A stretch of DNA of 64,000 nucleotides from assembly GCF_012027495.1 (NCBI RefSeq), contig NZ_SNUK01000003.1, positions 248,001-312,000 on the forward strand. The letters are read 5' to 3'. The stretch is from Thermococcus sp. JdF3 (GTDB taxonomy: Archaea > Methanobacteriota_B > Thermococci > Thermococcales > Thermococcaceae). The notes under the pieces were generated by a model, which searched no databases, was not told the origin of the DNA, and saw only the letters and a program-made list of their open reading frames with translations. How positions within the stretch are numbered: the first letter of the stretch is position 1; every line of letters begins with the position of its first letter. This document shows, piece by piece, positions 18,639 to 26,447 of this stretch. A program made the translations under genes and the position numbers.

Positions 18639-18796
18639 GTGGCAGGTAGATGGTGACGACCGGGTCGTTGCCCTCTATCTCAACCCATATTCAGACCGCA
18701 TCGCTCTTCTTAACAGTCCTCTGGAGACCCGTCCGTGACAAGAATAACGAAGAACTGGAAGTTCCCCGAGGAGAAGAGGGCGACTAAACCTTTTTA

Positions 18797-18832
18797 ACTA
18801 TCGGGGTGATAGTATACTATCGGGGTGGTAGT
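18797..18832 (+). promoter_or_regulatory. Tandem palindromic operator overlapping ATPase start
   Basis: Two tandem 17-bp units, ACTATCGGGGTGATAGT (18797-18813) and ACTATCGGGGTGGTAGT (18816-18832), 19 bp apart. The first is a perfect ACTATC/GATAGT inverted repeat with a 5-bp spacer; the second has one mismatch. A T-rich TATA-like element (18791-18797) is immediately upstream, and the second unit ends at the TTG start at 18833. The GGGGTGG inside the second unit also serves as ribosome binding site. Confidence 0.65.
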
Positions 18833-19921
18833 TTGTACTTTGATGAAAGACCAAAGGTCAGGAGAGATGACCTCTATGACCGAGAGAGGGAGCTGGAAGA
18901 GTTGCTAACTGCTATAAACTCACGGAAGCCCCTCATACTGGTCAAAGGAATACGCAGGCTGGGGAAGACCTCCCTCCTAAGGGTGGCCCTTAACGAAGCG
19001 GAACTCCCCCACGTCATAGTTGATCTCAGGGGGGTGAATCCCAACTCAAGGCGTGACCTCTACCTCCGCTTTCAAGCGGCACTCAACGAGTACCTCTCGA
19101 AAAACGCTCCCCTTCTCAAAAAACTAAAGGACAGGATAAGACTCATAGATGGAGTGAGAATCTCAGGTATAGGCGTTTCGCTCTCATGGAGAAACCCCGA
19201 AACGCTGTATTCCCTGATCTCTGCCCTTGAAAGCGAAGGGTTTGTAATAGCGTTCGATGAGGTCCAGGAGATTAGGGGCCCGGCTGGGAAGGAGCTGGCT
19301 TCACTAATAGCCCATTTCTATGACTACGGCGAGACAAGCTTCATCTTAACCGGGAGCGAGGTTGGGCTTCTCTACGACTTTATTGGCATTGAGAACCCCA
19401 ATGCACCCCTTTACGGGAGGGTCTGTCATGAAATAGGACTCAGGCGGTTTTCGAGAGAGCAGAGCCTGGATTTTCTAACTAGAGGCTTTGAACAGGCGGG
19501 AATCAAAGCGCCGGCAGAGATCCTGGAGGAGGCAGTTAACAGGCTTGACGGCATAGTTGGATGGCTCGTTAAGTTTGGAGTGATTTCGCTCAAGGAAGGA
19601 CTGAACAAAAAAACTGTGGATAGGGTTCTTGAAGAAGCGTCGAAGATGGCTTTGGGAGAGCTTGATCGCTTCCTTGAGAAGAGACCCCTCGCGAGGAAGC
19701 GTTATTTAACGGTTCTTCATGCAATAGCCCGCGGAAGAAACACTTGGAGCGAGCTGAAGAGAGAGCTTGAAAAAGCGGAAAAGCGCGAGATAACAGACGC
19801 TACCCTCGCGAGGCTCCTCGATGCCCTCCTCAGGGCCTCTTTCATAGAGAAAAAGGCTGACGGCAGGAACATAACCTACCACATAGCCGACCCCGTGCTG
19901 GAGTTCGCGTTGCGGAGATAA
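18833..19921 (+). CDS. Archaeal AAA ATPase (ATPase_2 / PF01637-like)
   Basis: A 362-aa STAND-like archaeal ATPase with Walker A GIRRLGKTSLLR, Walker B FVIAFDEVQE and sensor-like ILTGSEVGLL, followed by a C-terminal winged helix (about 290-362). The family is greatly expanded in Thermococcales and its function is unknown. I prefer a TTG start at 18833, giving the usual family opening YFDERPKVRRDDLYDRE; a GTG at 18806 would place the start inside the operator repeats. Both palindromes end at this start, so the protein or a relative may regulate its own synthesis. Confidence 0.82.
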   Translation: MYFDERPKVRRDDLYDRERELEELLTAINSRKPLILVKGIRRLGKTSLLRVALNEAELPHVIVDLRGVNPNSRRDLYLRFQAALNEYLSKNAPLLKKLKDRIRLIDGVRISGIGVSLSWRNPETLYSLISALESEGFVIAFDEVQEIRGPAGKELASLIAHFYDYGETSFILTGSEVGLLYDFIGIENPNAPLYGRVCHEIGLRRFSREQSLDFLTRGFEQAGIKAPAEILEEAVNRLDGIVGWLVKFGVISLKEGLNKKTVDRVLEEASKMALGELDRFLEKRPLARKRYLTVLHAIARGRNTWSELKRELEKAEKREITDATLARLLDALLRASFIEKKADGRNITYHIADPVLEFALRR

Positions 19922-19953
19922 AGCGGGTTATTACAGAAAGCAGGCAAAGTTTT

Positions 19954-20000
19954 CGGGGGCGTGGGGGCAAAACCCCACTACGGGGGTTTGAGAGTACAGA
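19954..20000. repeat. Dispersed GC-hairpin repeat, copy 1
   Basis: The core is GTGGGG-gcaaaa-CCCCAC followed by TACGGGGGTTTGAGAGTA. The segment aligns along about 46 bp with 62224-62270, which has GTGGGGC-gaa-GCCCCAC and ATCGGGGGTTTGATGGTA. Both copies lie in intergenic DNA. The hairpin and its conservation at two distant places suggest a dispersed element or a terminator-like module. Confidence 0.6.
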
Positions 20001-20057
20001 GCAAGCTTTAAGAAAGCTTGACCAAAAGTTGGTAGCTCTTTTATAATGTTGTACTCT
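19991..20057. other. Multi-branched foldable element
   Basis: An outer 8-bp stem AGAGTACA/TGTACTCT (19991-19998 with 20050-20057) continues into GAGC/GCTC (19999-20002 with 20035-20038). It encloses two perfect hairpins: CAAGCTTT-aag-AAAGCTTG (20002-20020) and ACCAA-aag-TTGGT (20021-20033). Both loops read AAG. It is either a structured RNA or a relic with imperfect terminal repeats. No coding capacity. Confidence 0.5.
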
Positions 20058-20301
20058 GAGGGTGGGTTTCTAAACTCGAGGTCAACTTTTCCTGTGAGAA
20101 CCTCCAAAGATTCCTTGCAAAGGGGTTTGACTTCGAAAAGATGTCCGAAGGGCATCAAAAGAAAGCAAACCCTGCACAAAGAGGCCTTTAAAGCAATTCT
20201 CCACGCTAAACTGCTCCAATAATAAGAAACCCCCTGGAAACCGGCATTTCAAGAAGGAGCTACGAACCTTGATCAAACTTCGCGCAGGCGAAGTTTGTAA
20301 C

Positions 20302-20378
20302 TGGTGGGCCCGCGGGGATTCGAACCCCGGACCTCCACCTTGTAAGGGTGGCGTCATAACCATCTAGACCACGGGCCC
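20302..20378 (-). tRNA. tRNA-Val (anticodon TAC)
   Basis: Acceptor GGGCCCG/CGGGCCC, anticodon stem CCACC/GGTGG around CTTACAA (anticodon TAC), a T arm with GGTTCGAATCC, discriminator A and encoded CCA (20302-20304). A TATA box on the reverse strand (TTTTATAACG, about 20402-20411) lies roughly 30 bp upstream. tgtA lies further upstream on the same strand. Confidence 0.95.
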
Positions 20379-20416
20379 GCCCGAAATAGGAGAAGGAAGG
20401 GACGTTATAAAATTTT

Positions 20417-22159
20417 CTACTTCTCAACTCCCCTTCTCACCTTCACGGCGAGACCGCTCTCAAAGACCTTCAGCTCCTCGCCGTTCAGTAGGCTCTGGCC
20501 GGTCGCGAGGAGTTCGTCTTTTTCGTTCACCACCAAAACCTCGTCGTAGGGCCTGATTGAGGGGTCTGCATCGACCACGAACTTGGCGAAGACGTTCTTT
20601 CCGCGCCTCGCGAAGGGTTCTGCATCTGAATTGACCACTACCCTCATCCTCGGGAACGGCAAAACCTCGTGGAGTCTCCTGGCACCCTCGATGCCGAGGG
20701 TCAAGAGGCCATCTTCAGCCCTGAAGGTCGCGAGGTGCCTGCCCTTGGCCTTTATCTGCCTCGGCATTCCTGTCTTCCTTGAAAGCTCGACGAAGGCATC
20801 CTTGAAGGCTTCCCCAGCACCCTCTCCGAACTGGTACTCAGCTATGGCCATGATGTAGCTCCTCGCCTCGCTCTTCCCCGGCTTGGTTATGGTGAAGTCC
20901 TCCTCGCCCTCGCTCTGGGCGAAGGGGTAGCTGAGGCCCAGGTACTTCGGAATCTCGCCAAAGATTGGGTGGCTCACCTTCCCGGGGAACTTCCTGACGA
21001 CCCTTTCAGCCCTCTCTTTAGCGCGCTGGACGATCGGCCAGCGCAGTGCCTCTTCACTTACCTTGAAGAAAGCCGAGGCTTTGGTCACCGGCTCGTTCCT
21101 CTCAAGGTAGTCCCGGTACTCCAGCAGCCGCTTGTAGGCCGCGAACATCTTCGGGTGGGAGCGGGCCCTCTCATCAACGAGCTCCCAGAGCGTTCCCTCC
21201 TTTATCGCCTGTTTGACCCTGTTAAGCTCCTCGCGGATTACCCAGAGGTTGTGCAGGGCCAGAAGCCTCGTCCTCTCTTCCTTCGGCATCTCTCGGAGCT
21301 CCTGGGGTGTGTAGCGTGAGCACACCGGGCAGGAGCACGGGAAGTACTCCAGCTCTTCAAGCCTCTTGGTGCCTTCGGGCGTCAGGTAGCGGTCGTCCTT
21401 GGCGTAGAGGGCGTAGCTGGCTGAGTCGAAGAGGTCAATCCCCATCGCCACGGCCAGGGCGAAAATCATTGGGTGACCGGCACCGAATAGGTGAACCGGC
21501 CTGTCGGGCCTGAGGCCGAGCTTTGAAGCTATCACCACGTCCACCAGGTCTCTGTATCGGTAGCTCTCCATCAGAGGGACGACGGCTCCCACCGGGTGAA
21601 TCTCGAAGTTCATCTCGCTGAGCTTTTTAGCGGCGTAGGTTCTCAGGTCCGGATAGGTGGAGCCCTGCACGGCCGCGTTCATGGCAATGTTTTTAACCTC
21701 CTCGGCCTCCTTCGCCCTCTCAAGGGTTACCCTCAAATCCTCCTCGGCCTTCTCCCTCGGTGCGTCGGGCGGGGTCGGGATGTCGAGGAACGTGCCTATG
21801 TCGACGCCTATCCTCTCCTGGAACTCGATTATCTCGCGGTTCGTAACGTCCACGCCGCCGTAGCGCATGAGCTGGAAGGAGCCGGAATCGACCTCGATGA
21901 TGCCGTCGTAGTCGAGAAGCCTGTGGATTCCCACATCGAGGGCTTTCTCTCTGAGTTCGGGCGTCTTGTAGATGATGTAGGAGTTGGTGATCACCATTCC
22001 AAAGCCCATTTCCTTGAGTTCCTTCGGCGTCACTATCAGTTGCTTCGGGTTGATGACCGGCATTATTGCGGGGGTCTCTATCGTTTTTCCGTTAACGGTC
22101 AGCTTTCCTATTCTTCCAGCGGCGTCTCTCGCCTTGATCTCAAACTTGAACTCGACCAT
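20417..22159 (-). CDS. tgtA: Archaeosine tRNA-guanine transglycosylase
   Basis: This 580-aa enzyme exchanges guanine 15 of tRNA for preQ0 in archaeosine synthesis. The TIM-barrel catalytic domain shows EVDSGSFQLMRYGG and the zinc site CSCPVC (near residue 280), and the C-terminal region includes the C2/C3 domains and a PUA domain (VVDADPSIRPYDEVLVVN and onward). Full length for the archaeal ArcTGT class. It stands next to tRNA-Val but shares no obvious promoter with it. Confidence 0.95.
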   Translation of the reverse strand: MVEFKFEIKARDAAGRIGKLTVNGKTIETPAIMPVINPKQLIVTPKELKEMGFGMVITNSYIIYKTPELREKALDVGIHRLLDYDGIIEVDSGSFQLMRYGGVDVTNREIIEFQERIGVDIGTFLDIPTPPDAPREKAEEDLRVTLERAKEAEEVKNIAMNAAVQGSTYPDLRTYAAKKLSEMNFEIHPVGAVVPLMESYRYRDLVDVVIASKLGLRPDRPVHLFGAGHPMIFALAVAMGIDLFDSASYALYAKDDRYLTPEGTKRLEELEYFPCSCPVCSRYTPQELREMPKEERTRLLALHNLWVIREELNRVKQAIKEGTLWELVDERARSHPKMFAAYKRLLEYRDYLERNEPVTKASAFFKVSEEALRWPIVQRAKERAERVVRKFPGKVSHPIFGEIPKYLGLSYPFAQSEGEEDFTITKPGKSEARSYIMAIAEYQFGEGAGEAFKDAFVELSRKTGMPRQIKAKGRHLATFRAEDGLLTLGIEGARRLHEVLPFPRMRVVVNSDAEPFARRGKNVFAKFVVDADPSIRPYDEVLVVNEKDELLATGQSLLNGEELKVFESGLAVKVRRGVEK

Positions 22160-22200
22160 CTCTCAACACCGCTAAGCCCTTCGGCGGTCGGTTTAAAAGT

Positions 22201-23118
22201 CTAAGCCAGAAACGTGATGAGAACGTAGGATATCGCACCCGCGAAAACCGGGGCCACCACCCAGCCCTTCACGATTCCCGTGAGGAGTTTAAGGTTCACA
22301 TGCTCGCCCTTGTAGAGGCCCAGACCACTTATGGCTCCAACTATGGCCTGACCGGAGCTGACCGGCAGGCCTATTAGGTTGGCCGCGCTGACGGCCAGAG
22401 ATGCTCCGAACTGACTTGAAAAGGCAGAAGTTGGCCCAAGAGGGGAGATGTCCCTCCCGACCGTCATCATCACGTCGTAGCTGAAGGTCAGCGCCCCCAG
22501 GGTAAGGATGAGTGCCAGAATAAGCTTAAACGGACCGTCCACGCCGAGGCCTTCCATCAGTCCGGCCACGTTCGAAAGCTCGTTGGCGCCGAGGTTGAAG
22601 GCTGAAAAGGCCGCCGCCGTGAAGACGAGCCACTTCTGGGTCAGTTCAAGGTTCCTCAGACACTTTATCCTTCTCAGCAGGGGCTTGTAGAGCCTGTAGA
22701 CCACCACCGCAAAGAGCGCGGCGACGATTGGTGAGAGGACCCACGCCGATGCTATCCTGCAGACCGTCCACCAGTCAACCGGCAGCCCGAGGGCGAGGGA
22801 AGCCCCCACGAGACCGCCTATTATGGACTGGGTCGTTGAGATAGGCCTTCCCCAGAGGCTCGCGAGGGTTACGGCAGAGGCCGCGCTGAAGAGGACGAGA
22901 CCGACCTCACCCGCGGACATGCCCTCGGCGAGCCCGGAAACCGTTCCGGAAACGCCAGAACCTCCAAGAAAAACGCCCAGAGTTGTGAATACCCCTATGA
23001 GGAGCACGGCTCTTTTGAAGCCGAGCACGCCCGAGCCAACGGCGGTTCCAACGGCCTTTGCACTGTCGTTTGCGCCTATCGCCCACGCCATGAAGAGCGC
23101 CGTTATCATCGTCATCAC
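22201..23118 (-). CDS. Inorganic phosphate transporter, PiT family
   Basis: A 305-aa polytopic protein with the two inverted PiT signature repeats: AIGANDSAKAVGTAVGSG near the N-terminus and NLGANELSNVAGLMEG near residue 190. PiT carriers import phosphate with cations. The start could be any of three closely spaced codons (GTG ATG ACG ATG); with a TATA box (CTATATAG, about 23143-23151) some 30 bp upstream and no ribosome binding site, a leaderless start is likely. No PhoU-like partner adjoins it. Confidence 0.85.
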   Translation of the reverse strand: MMTMITALFMAWAIGANDSAKAVGTAVGSGVLGFKRAVLLIGVFTTLGVFLGGSGVSGTVSGLAEGMSAGEVGLVLFSAASAVTLASLWGRPISTTQSIIGGLVGASLALGLPVDWWTVCRIASAWVLSPIVAALFAVVVYRLYKPLLRRIKCLRNLELTQKWLVFTAAAFSAFNLGANELSNVAGLMEGLGVDGPFKLILALILTLGALTFSYDVMMTVGRDISPLGPTSAFSSQFGASLAVSAANLIGLPVSSGQAIVGAISGLGLYKGEHVNLKLLTGIVKGWVVAPVFAGAISYVLITFLA

Positions 23119-23201
23119 TATATTCTATTTGTTGGCCCATAATCTATATAGTCTATGTAGCACGGAAGTGAGCATTTAAAAGTGTTTCGCCCCGTATTGC
23201 A

Positions 23202-24251
23202 TCATGCCCTCTGCAGGAGCACCGAGAGATAGCCGTAGAGGTGGAGAGTCAGGTAAAATACCGCCCAGAACCAGATTATAAGGGGAAACAGGAGCGCGTT
23301 TATCAGCCTTCCACCCTTGAAGAGGGTAGGCAGGAGCATCGTGAAGGTCTCGAAGAACCACCAGAGGGCGAAGAGTTCAAACTGACCTGTGATAAGGAGA
23401 AGCGGCGGGACGATCACATCGAAAAACGCCACGACGTCTGAAAGGAGCAGAAAGGCCAAATCCTTCGTGAAGCCTCCCCCAAGGTTCTTCAGGTCTCCAA
23501 GGAACCAGCGCTTCCTCTGGCGCCAGAGGACGGCAAGGCTCTTCGGCATTTTTGTCCATACCCTCGCGCGAGGGGCGTAGACGACTTTTCCAAACTCTTT
23601 AACGGCCTTCGTCGTCGCGTAGTCCTCCACGACGTCCTCGACGAAGCCGCCGATCCTCTCAAGGGCCTCCCTGCGGAAGGCGGCTATCGGACCCGGGGCG
23701 AGGCTCAGGTCATCGAGCTCTTTCGCCCTGCGGAACATCGCTATCCTGAGGTGCTCCGCGTCCTGCGCCATCTCAAGGAAAGAGCCCCCTGCGACGCGAA
23801 CCTGGCCGCCGACTCCGAGGACTTCATCGGAGTGGAAGCGCCTCACCAGCTCCCCCACGGCATCGGGTTCGAGATAGCTGTCGGCGTCGGTCGTTACTAT
23901 GACCTCGCCGGAAGCCTTCGAGAGGCCGAAGTTCAGGGCCCTGGCTTTTCCACCGTGCTCCATTCGATATACCTTCAGCACGGGACTCTTGACCGAGGAG
24001 GCAACCTCAAAGGTGTTATCCTCACTCCCATCGTCGACCACTATGACCTCAAAGTCCGGGTAATCTTGAGCGAGCGCTGATCTGAGGGCCCTGAGAATGT
24101 GCTCCCCCTCGTTGTAAGCCGGGATGAGTATCGAGACCTTAGGCAGCCATTGTCCGGTTCGATACTCCGTGAAAAGGTGGAGTAGGTAATTAACGAAGAA
24201 GTATCCATCCCAGAGGAAGATGACAGCAAGACAGAGGAGGAGCGGATTCAT
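23202..24251 (-). CDS. Membrane-anchored glycosyltransferase, family 2
   Basis: A 349-aa GT-A enzyme with DDGSEDN, TDADSYLE, VVEDYATTKA and RQRKRWFLG, one N-terminal membrane helix and three to four C-terminal helices. The same layout as the enzyme at 9.4 kb, so the two may make related glycans, but this one is clearly divergent. Its acceptor is unknown. It is downstream of the KaiC-like gene on the same strand, separated by the IS-like relic, so probably has its own promoter. Confidence 0.85.
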   Translation of the reverse strand: MNPLLLCLAVIFLWDGYFFVNYLLHLFTEYRTGQWLPKVSILIPAYNEGEHILRALRSALAQDYPDFEVIVVDDGSEDNTFEVASSVKSPVLKVYRMEHGGKARALNFGLSKASGEVIVTTDADSYLEPDAVGELVRRFHSDEVLGVGGQVRVAGGSFLEMAQDAEHLRIAMFRRAKELDDLSLAPGPIAAFRREALERIGGFVEDVVEDYATTKAVKEFGKVVYAPRARVWTKMPKSLAVLWRQRKRWFLGDLKNLGGGFTKDLAFLLLSDVVAFFDVIVPPLLLITGQFELFALWWFFETFTMLLPTLFKGGRLINALLFPLIIWFWAVFYLTLHLYGYLSVLLQRA

Positions 24252-24301
24252 GACGGAGGAATCGAGCGAAGGCTTTTAACTTTTCTCACTCCACGTGATG
24301 G

Positions 24302-24366
24302 CTGACATTCTTCTGATCTGACATCCTCTCCGCCCTGAAGGACGAGGCTTGAGGGGAAAATGTCAG
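24302..24366. mobile_element. IS200/IS605-like end relic
   Basis: A 65-bp segment bounded by the perfect inverted repeat CTGACATT (24302-24309) / AATGTCAG (24359-24366). Inside, from 24318, it reads like the end of IS200/IS605-type elements (CTGACATCCTC-TCCGCC-CTGAAGG-ACGAGGCTT), and a similar stretch recurs at 59628-59662. No transposase or TnpB gene is present. The right end covers the stop codon of the KaiC-like gene, so an insertion may have supplied its current 3' end. Confidence 0.5.
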
Positions 24367-25064
24367 GGCAATGGGAGAACGTGGTCGTGGTACACAACAA
24401 TTCCCCTGTCAGTTATCTTGTACGGCCGGATGGTGCCATCAAAGGCACTACCGCGGAACTTTGTTATCCTGATGCCGCGGGCGAGCTTCCCCTGCATCTC
24501 AAACATCTTGAGCTCAATAACCCCGTTGACCATGTACTCCTCAACATCCGTCCTCTGAAGTTCCGATGTCAGGATTACGGTGGTTTTTAACCTCCCCACC
24601 GCTTTGACAAAAGTAAGAAACGACCTTCTGTACTCGATATCATCTTTCGTAGCCACCTTGAGCATGGTTATAGGATCAATGACGACCCTGTGGTAGTATC
24701 TCTGTTTGAACTGTTCCTTTATGGCAGCCAGCATCTTGTCCATGCCCTCCGCAAAGGACTCGAAGAAGTTTTCCATGAGAACGTACCTCTCCGCGGTCGG
24801 AGTGGCGTCTATTATTGTAAAATGAAGGTCGGCGAGGTTAAAGCCAAACTTCATCATATCCATCTTAAGGTTCTCAGCGGGTTCTTCCAACGTAACATAC
24901 AGTACGTTTTCACCGTTATCCACCCCCGCCATTGCAAAGTGCATCGCAAGGGTGGTCTTGCCGGTACCGGGGGCCCCCTTAATAAGGTACGTTCTACCCG
25001 GAATAAGACCCCCGTTCAGCATGAAGTCCAGTCCAGGGATTCCCGTGGAAACCCGCTCATCCAT
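24363..25064 (-). CDS. KaiC-like RecA-superfamily ATPase
   Basis: A 233-aa single-domain KaiC-like ATPase. It starts RVSTGIPGLDFMLNGGLIPG, with Walker A GAPGTGKTT, Walker B RVVIDPITML and the C-terminal RGIRITKFRGS typical of KaiC/GvpD-like proteins. Archaeal single-domain members are implicated in signalling and motility switching rather than circadian timing. A reverse TATA element (CTTATATATCC) lies about 40 bp upstream. The region looks less GC-rich than the window. The stop codon lies inside the IS-like relic. Confidence 0.85.
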   Translation of the reverse strand: MDERVSTGIPGLDFMLNGGLIPGRTYLIKGAPGTGKTTLAMHFAMAGVDNGENVLYVTLEEPAENLKMDMMKFGFNLADLHFTIIDATPTAERYVLMENFFESFAEGMDKMLAAIKEQFKQRYYHRVVIDPITMLKVATKDDIEYRRSFLTFVKAVGRLKTTVILTSELQRTDVEEYMVNGVIELKMFEMQGKLARGIRITKFRGSAFDGTIRPYKITDRGIVVYHDHVLPLP

Positions 25065-25185
25065 GTTCCCGTTCCCCTAATTATGTTGTGGCGGAAAGGA
25101 TATATAAGAATCTTTCGAGACTGTCCCGAAATTTCCTGCGTAACCTTAAAGTACCATTAAAGCCCTAAAATAATCCGTGATCATC

Positions 25186-25479
25186 ATGAAGGAGGAGAAG
25201 GAATTCCGGCTCGTGCTGGAGGGAGGAAACCTCAAAATAGTTAACTGTAAGACCCAAGAGACCGTGTGCAGCTTCACCATTGACGAGCTGGCGGAGATGA
25301 TCGAGTTCCGCTATGCAACCCCCTGGAATAAGAGCAAAGACATTCTGGAAAAACTGACATACGTTCTGAGGGACATCAAAGATGCATATAAATCTTCCAA
25401 GGATGTATCCCCCAATAAAGAGGACATCATGAGGGAGGTAAAGATGAGAATGCACGGAACGCGGACGGATAAATTTTAG
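25186..25479 (+). CDS. Small unknown protein, divergent from KaiC-like gene
   Basis: A protein of 97 residues (100 if the upstream GTG at 25177 is used). The N-terminal half has strands around FRLVLEGGNLKIVNCKTQETVC and the rest is helical and charged (DILEKLTYVLRDIKDAYKS). No family recognised. It is divergent from the KaiC-like ATPase and is closed by a good terminator at 25478-25502. Shared regulation with that gene is plausible. Confidence 0.6.
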   Translation: MKEEKEFRLVLEGGNLKIVNCKTQETVCSFTIDELAEMIEFRYATPWNKSKDILEKLTYVLRDIKDAYKSSKDVSPNKEDIMREVKMRMHGTRTDKF

Positions 25480-25502
25480 AGGATGCCTCTTTTATTTTTT
25501 TT
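25478..25502 (+). terminator. Hairpin plus T-tract terminator
   Basis: AGAGG-atg-CCTCT forms a short stem overlapping the stop codon of the small gene, followed by a 12-nt run that is nearly all T. It separates that gene from the sugar epimerase, whose own ribosome binding site AGGGGTGA follows. Confidence 0.65.
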
Positions 25503-25514
25503 AGGGGTGAATAC

Positions 25515-26447
25515 ATGAAGAACAAGCTTGTCGTCATCACGGGAGGAGCGGGCTTCATTGGCTCCCACATCGCCTGGGAACTTGTCAGGGACAATGAGGT
25601 GGTTATAATAGACAACCTCTACACCGGGAAGGAAGAGAACGTGCCCCCGGGTGCGAAGCTTGTGAAGGCCGATATCCGGGATTACAGCGCCGTTGCGGAA
25701 CTGATAAGCCACGCGGACTACATCTTCCACGAGGCGGCCCAGGTGAGCGTCGTCGAGAGCGTCAGAGACCCGGTTTTCACGGAGAAAGTTAACGTTATGG
25801 GCACCCTGAACATTTTAAAGGCACTCCTGGAGGGGCACGGGAAGCTGATTTTCGCGTCCTCCGCGGCGGTCTACGGGGACAACCCGAACCTGCCCCTGAG
25901 GGAGACTGAGAGGCCGAAACCCCTTTCCCCGTACGGTGTGACCAAGGCGACCGCCGAGGAGTATCTCCGGGTTTTTCACGAGCTGTACGGCCTGCCAGTC
26001 GTTGCGCTGCGCTACTTCAACGTCTTCGGACCGCGGCAGAGCGCCAACCAGTACGCGGGCGTTATAAGCATCTTCATCAATCGCGCCCTGAAGAACGAGC
26101 CGCTCGTTATCTTCGGAGACGGCAAGCAGACCAGGGACTTCATTTACGTGAAGGACGTCGTTAAGGCGAATATACTCGCCGCCGAGAGCCGGAGGAGCAA
26201 CGGGCGGGTGTTCAACGTTGCAACCGGAAAGCAGACGACCATCCTCGAGCTGGCGATGAAGGTAATCGAGATAACCGGCGCCAACAGCTCCGTACTCTTC
26301 GACAAGCCCAGACCGGGTGACATAAGGCACAGTCTAGCGGATATAAGCGGGGTTAGGAGTCTTGGCTTCGAGCCGGAGTGGAGCCTTGAGAAAGGGCTGA
26401 AGAAAACGGTGGAGTGGTACTCTAAGAACCACCCCGTGGTGGAGTGA
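25515..26447 (+). CDS. NAD-dependent nucleotide-sugar epimerase/dehydratase (GalE-like)
   Basis: A 310-aa extended short-chain dehydrogenase/reductase. GGAGFIGS (residues 8-15 region) binds NAD, SSAAVYG holds the catalytic serine, and YGVTK the catalytic Y-x-x-x-K. RPGDIRHS near the C-terminus is typical of UDP-glucose 4-epimerases. The exact sugar is not decided by sequence. The context with glycosyltransferases and a secreted protein suggests surface-glycan precursor supply. It overlaps the DUF2341 gene by 26 bp at their 3' ends. Confidence 0.88.
   Translation: MKNKLVVITGGAGFIGSHIAWELVRDNEVVIIDNLYTGKEENVPPGAKLVKADIRDYSAVAELISHADYIFHEAAQVSVVESVRDPVFTEKVNVMGTLNILKALLEGHGKLIFASSAAVYGDNPNLPLRETERPKPLSPYGVTKATAEEYLRVFHELYGLPVVALRYFNVFGPRQSANQYAGVISIFINRALKNEPLVIFGDGKQTRDFIYVKDVVKANILAAESRRSNGRVFNVATGKQTTILELAMKVIEITGANSSVLFDKPRPGDIRHSLADISGVRSLGFEPEWSLEKGLKKTVEWYSKNHPVVE

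Larger units (their letters stand above)
19922..20301. other. Gene-free interval between AAA ATPase and tRNA-Val
   Basis: This 380-bp interval has no convincing gene. It holds a GC-rich hairpin repeat (19954-20000), a foldable multi-branch element (19991-20057), and a stretch to 20301 in which I see nothing beyond short open frames without ribosome binding sites. A reverse-strand TATA-like ATTATAAAAG lies at about 20038-20047. The position between an ATPase gene and a tRNA gene would suit a decayed insertion, but no tRNA-derived attachment repeat is visible. Confidence 0.6.

Noticed and set aside
18639-18796. Possible coding remnant (VTRITKNWKFPEEKRATKP) between the helicase and the AAA ATPase
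   Set aside because: Only about 20 codons, no start signal and no recognisable family.
20302-20378. tRNA-Val as an integration site of a mobile element
   Set aside because: No second copy of the tRNA 3' end and no integrase gene nearby; XerA at 7.5 kb is the chromosomal recombinase.
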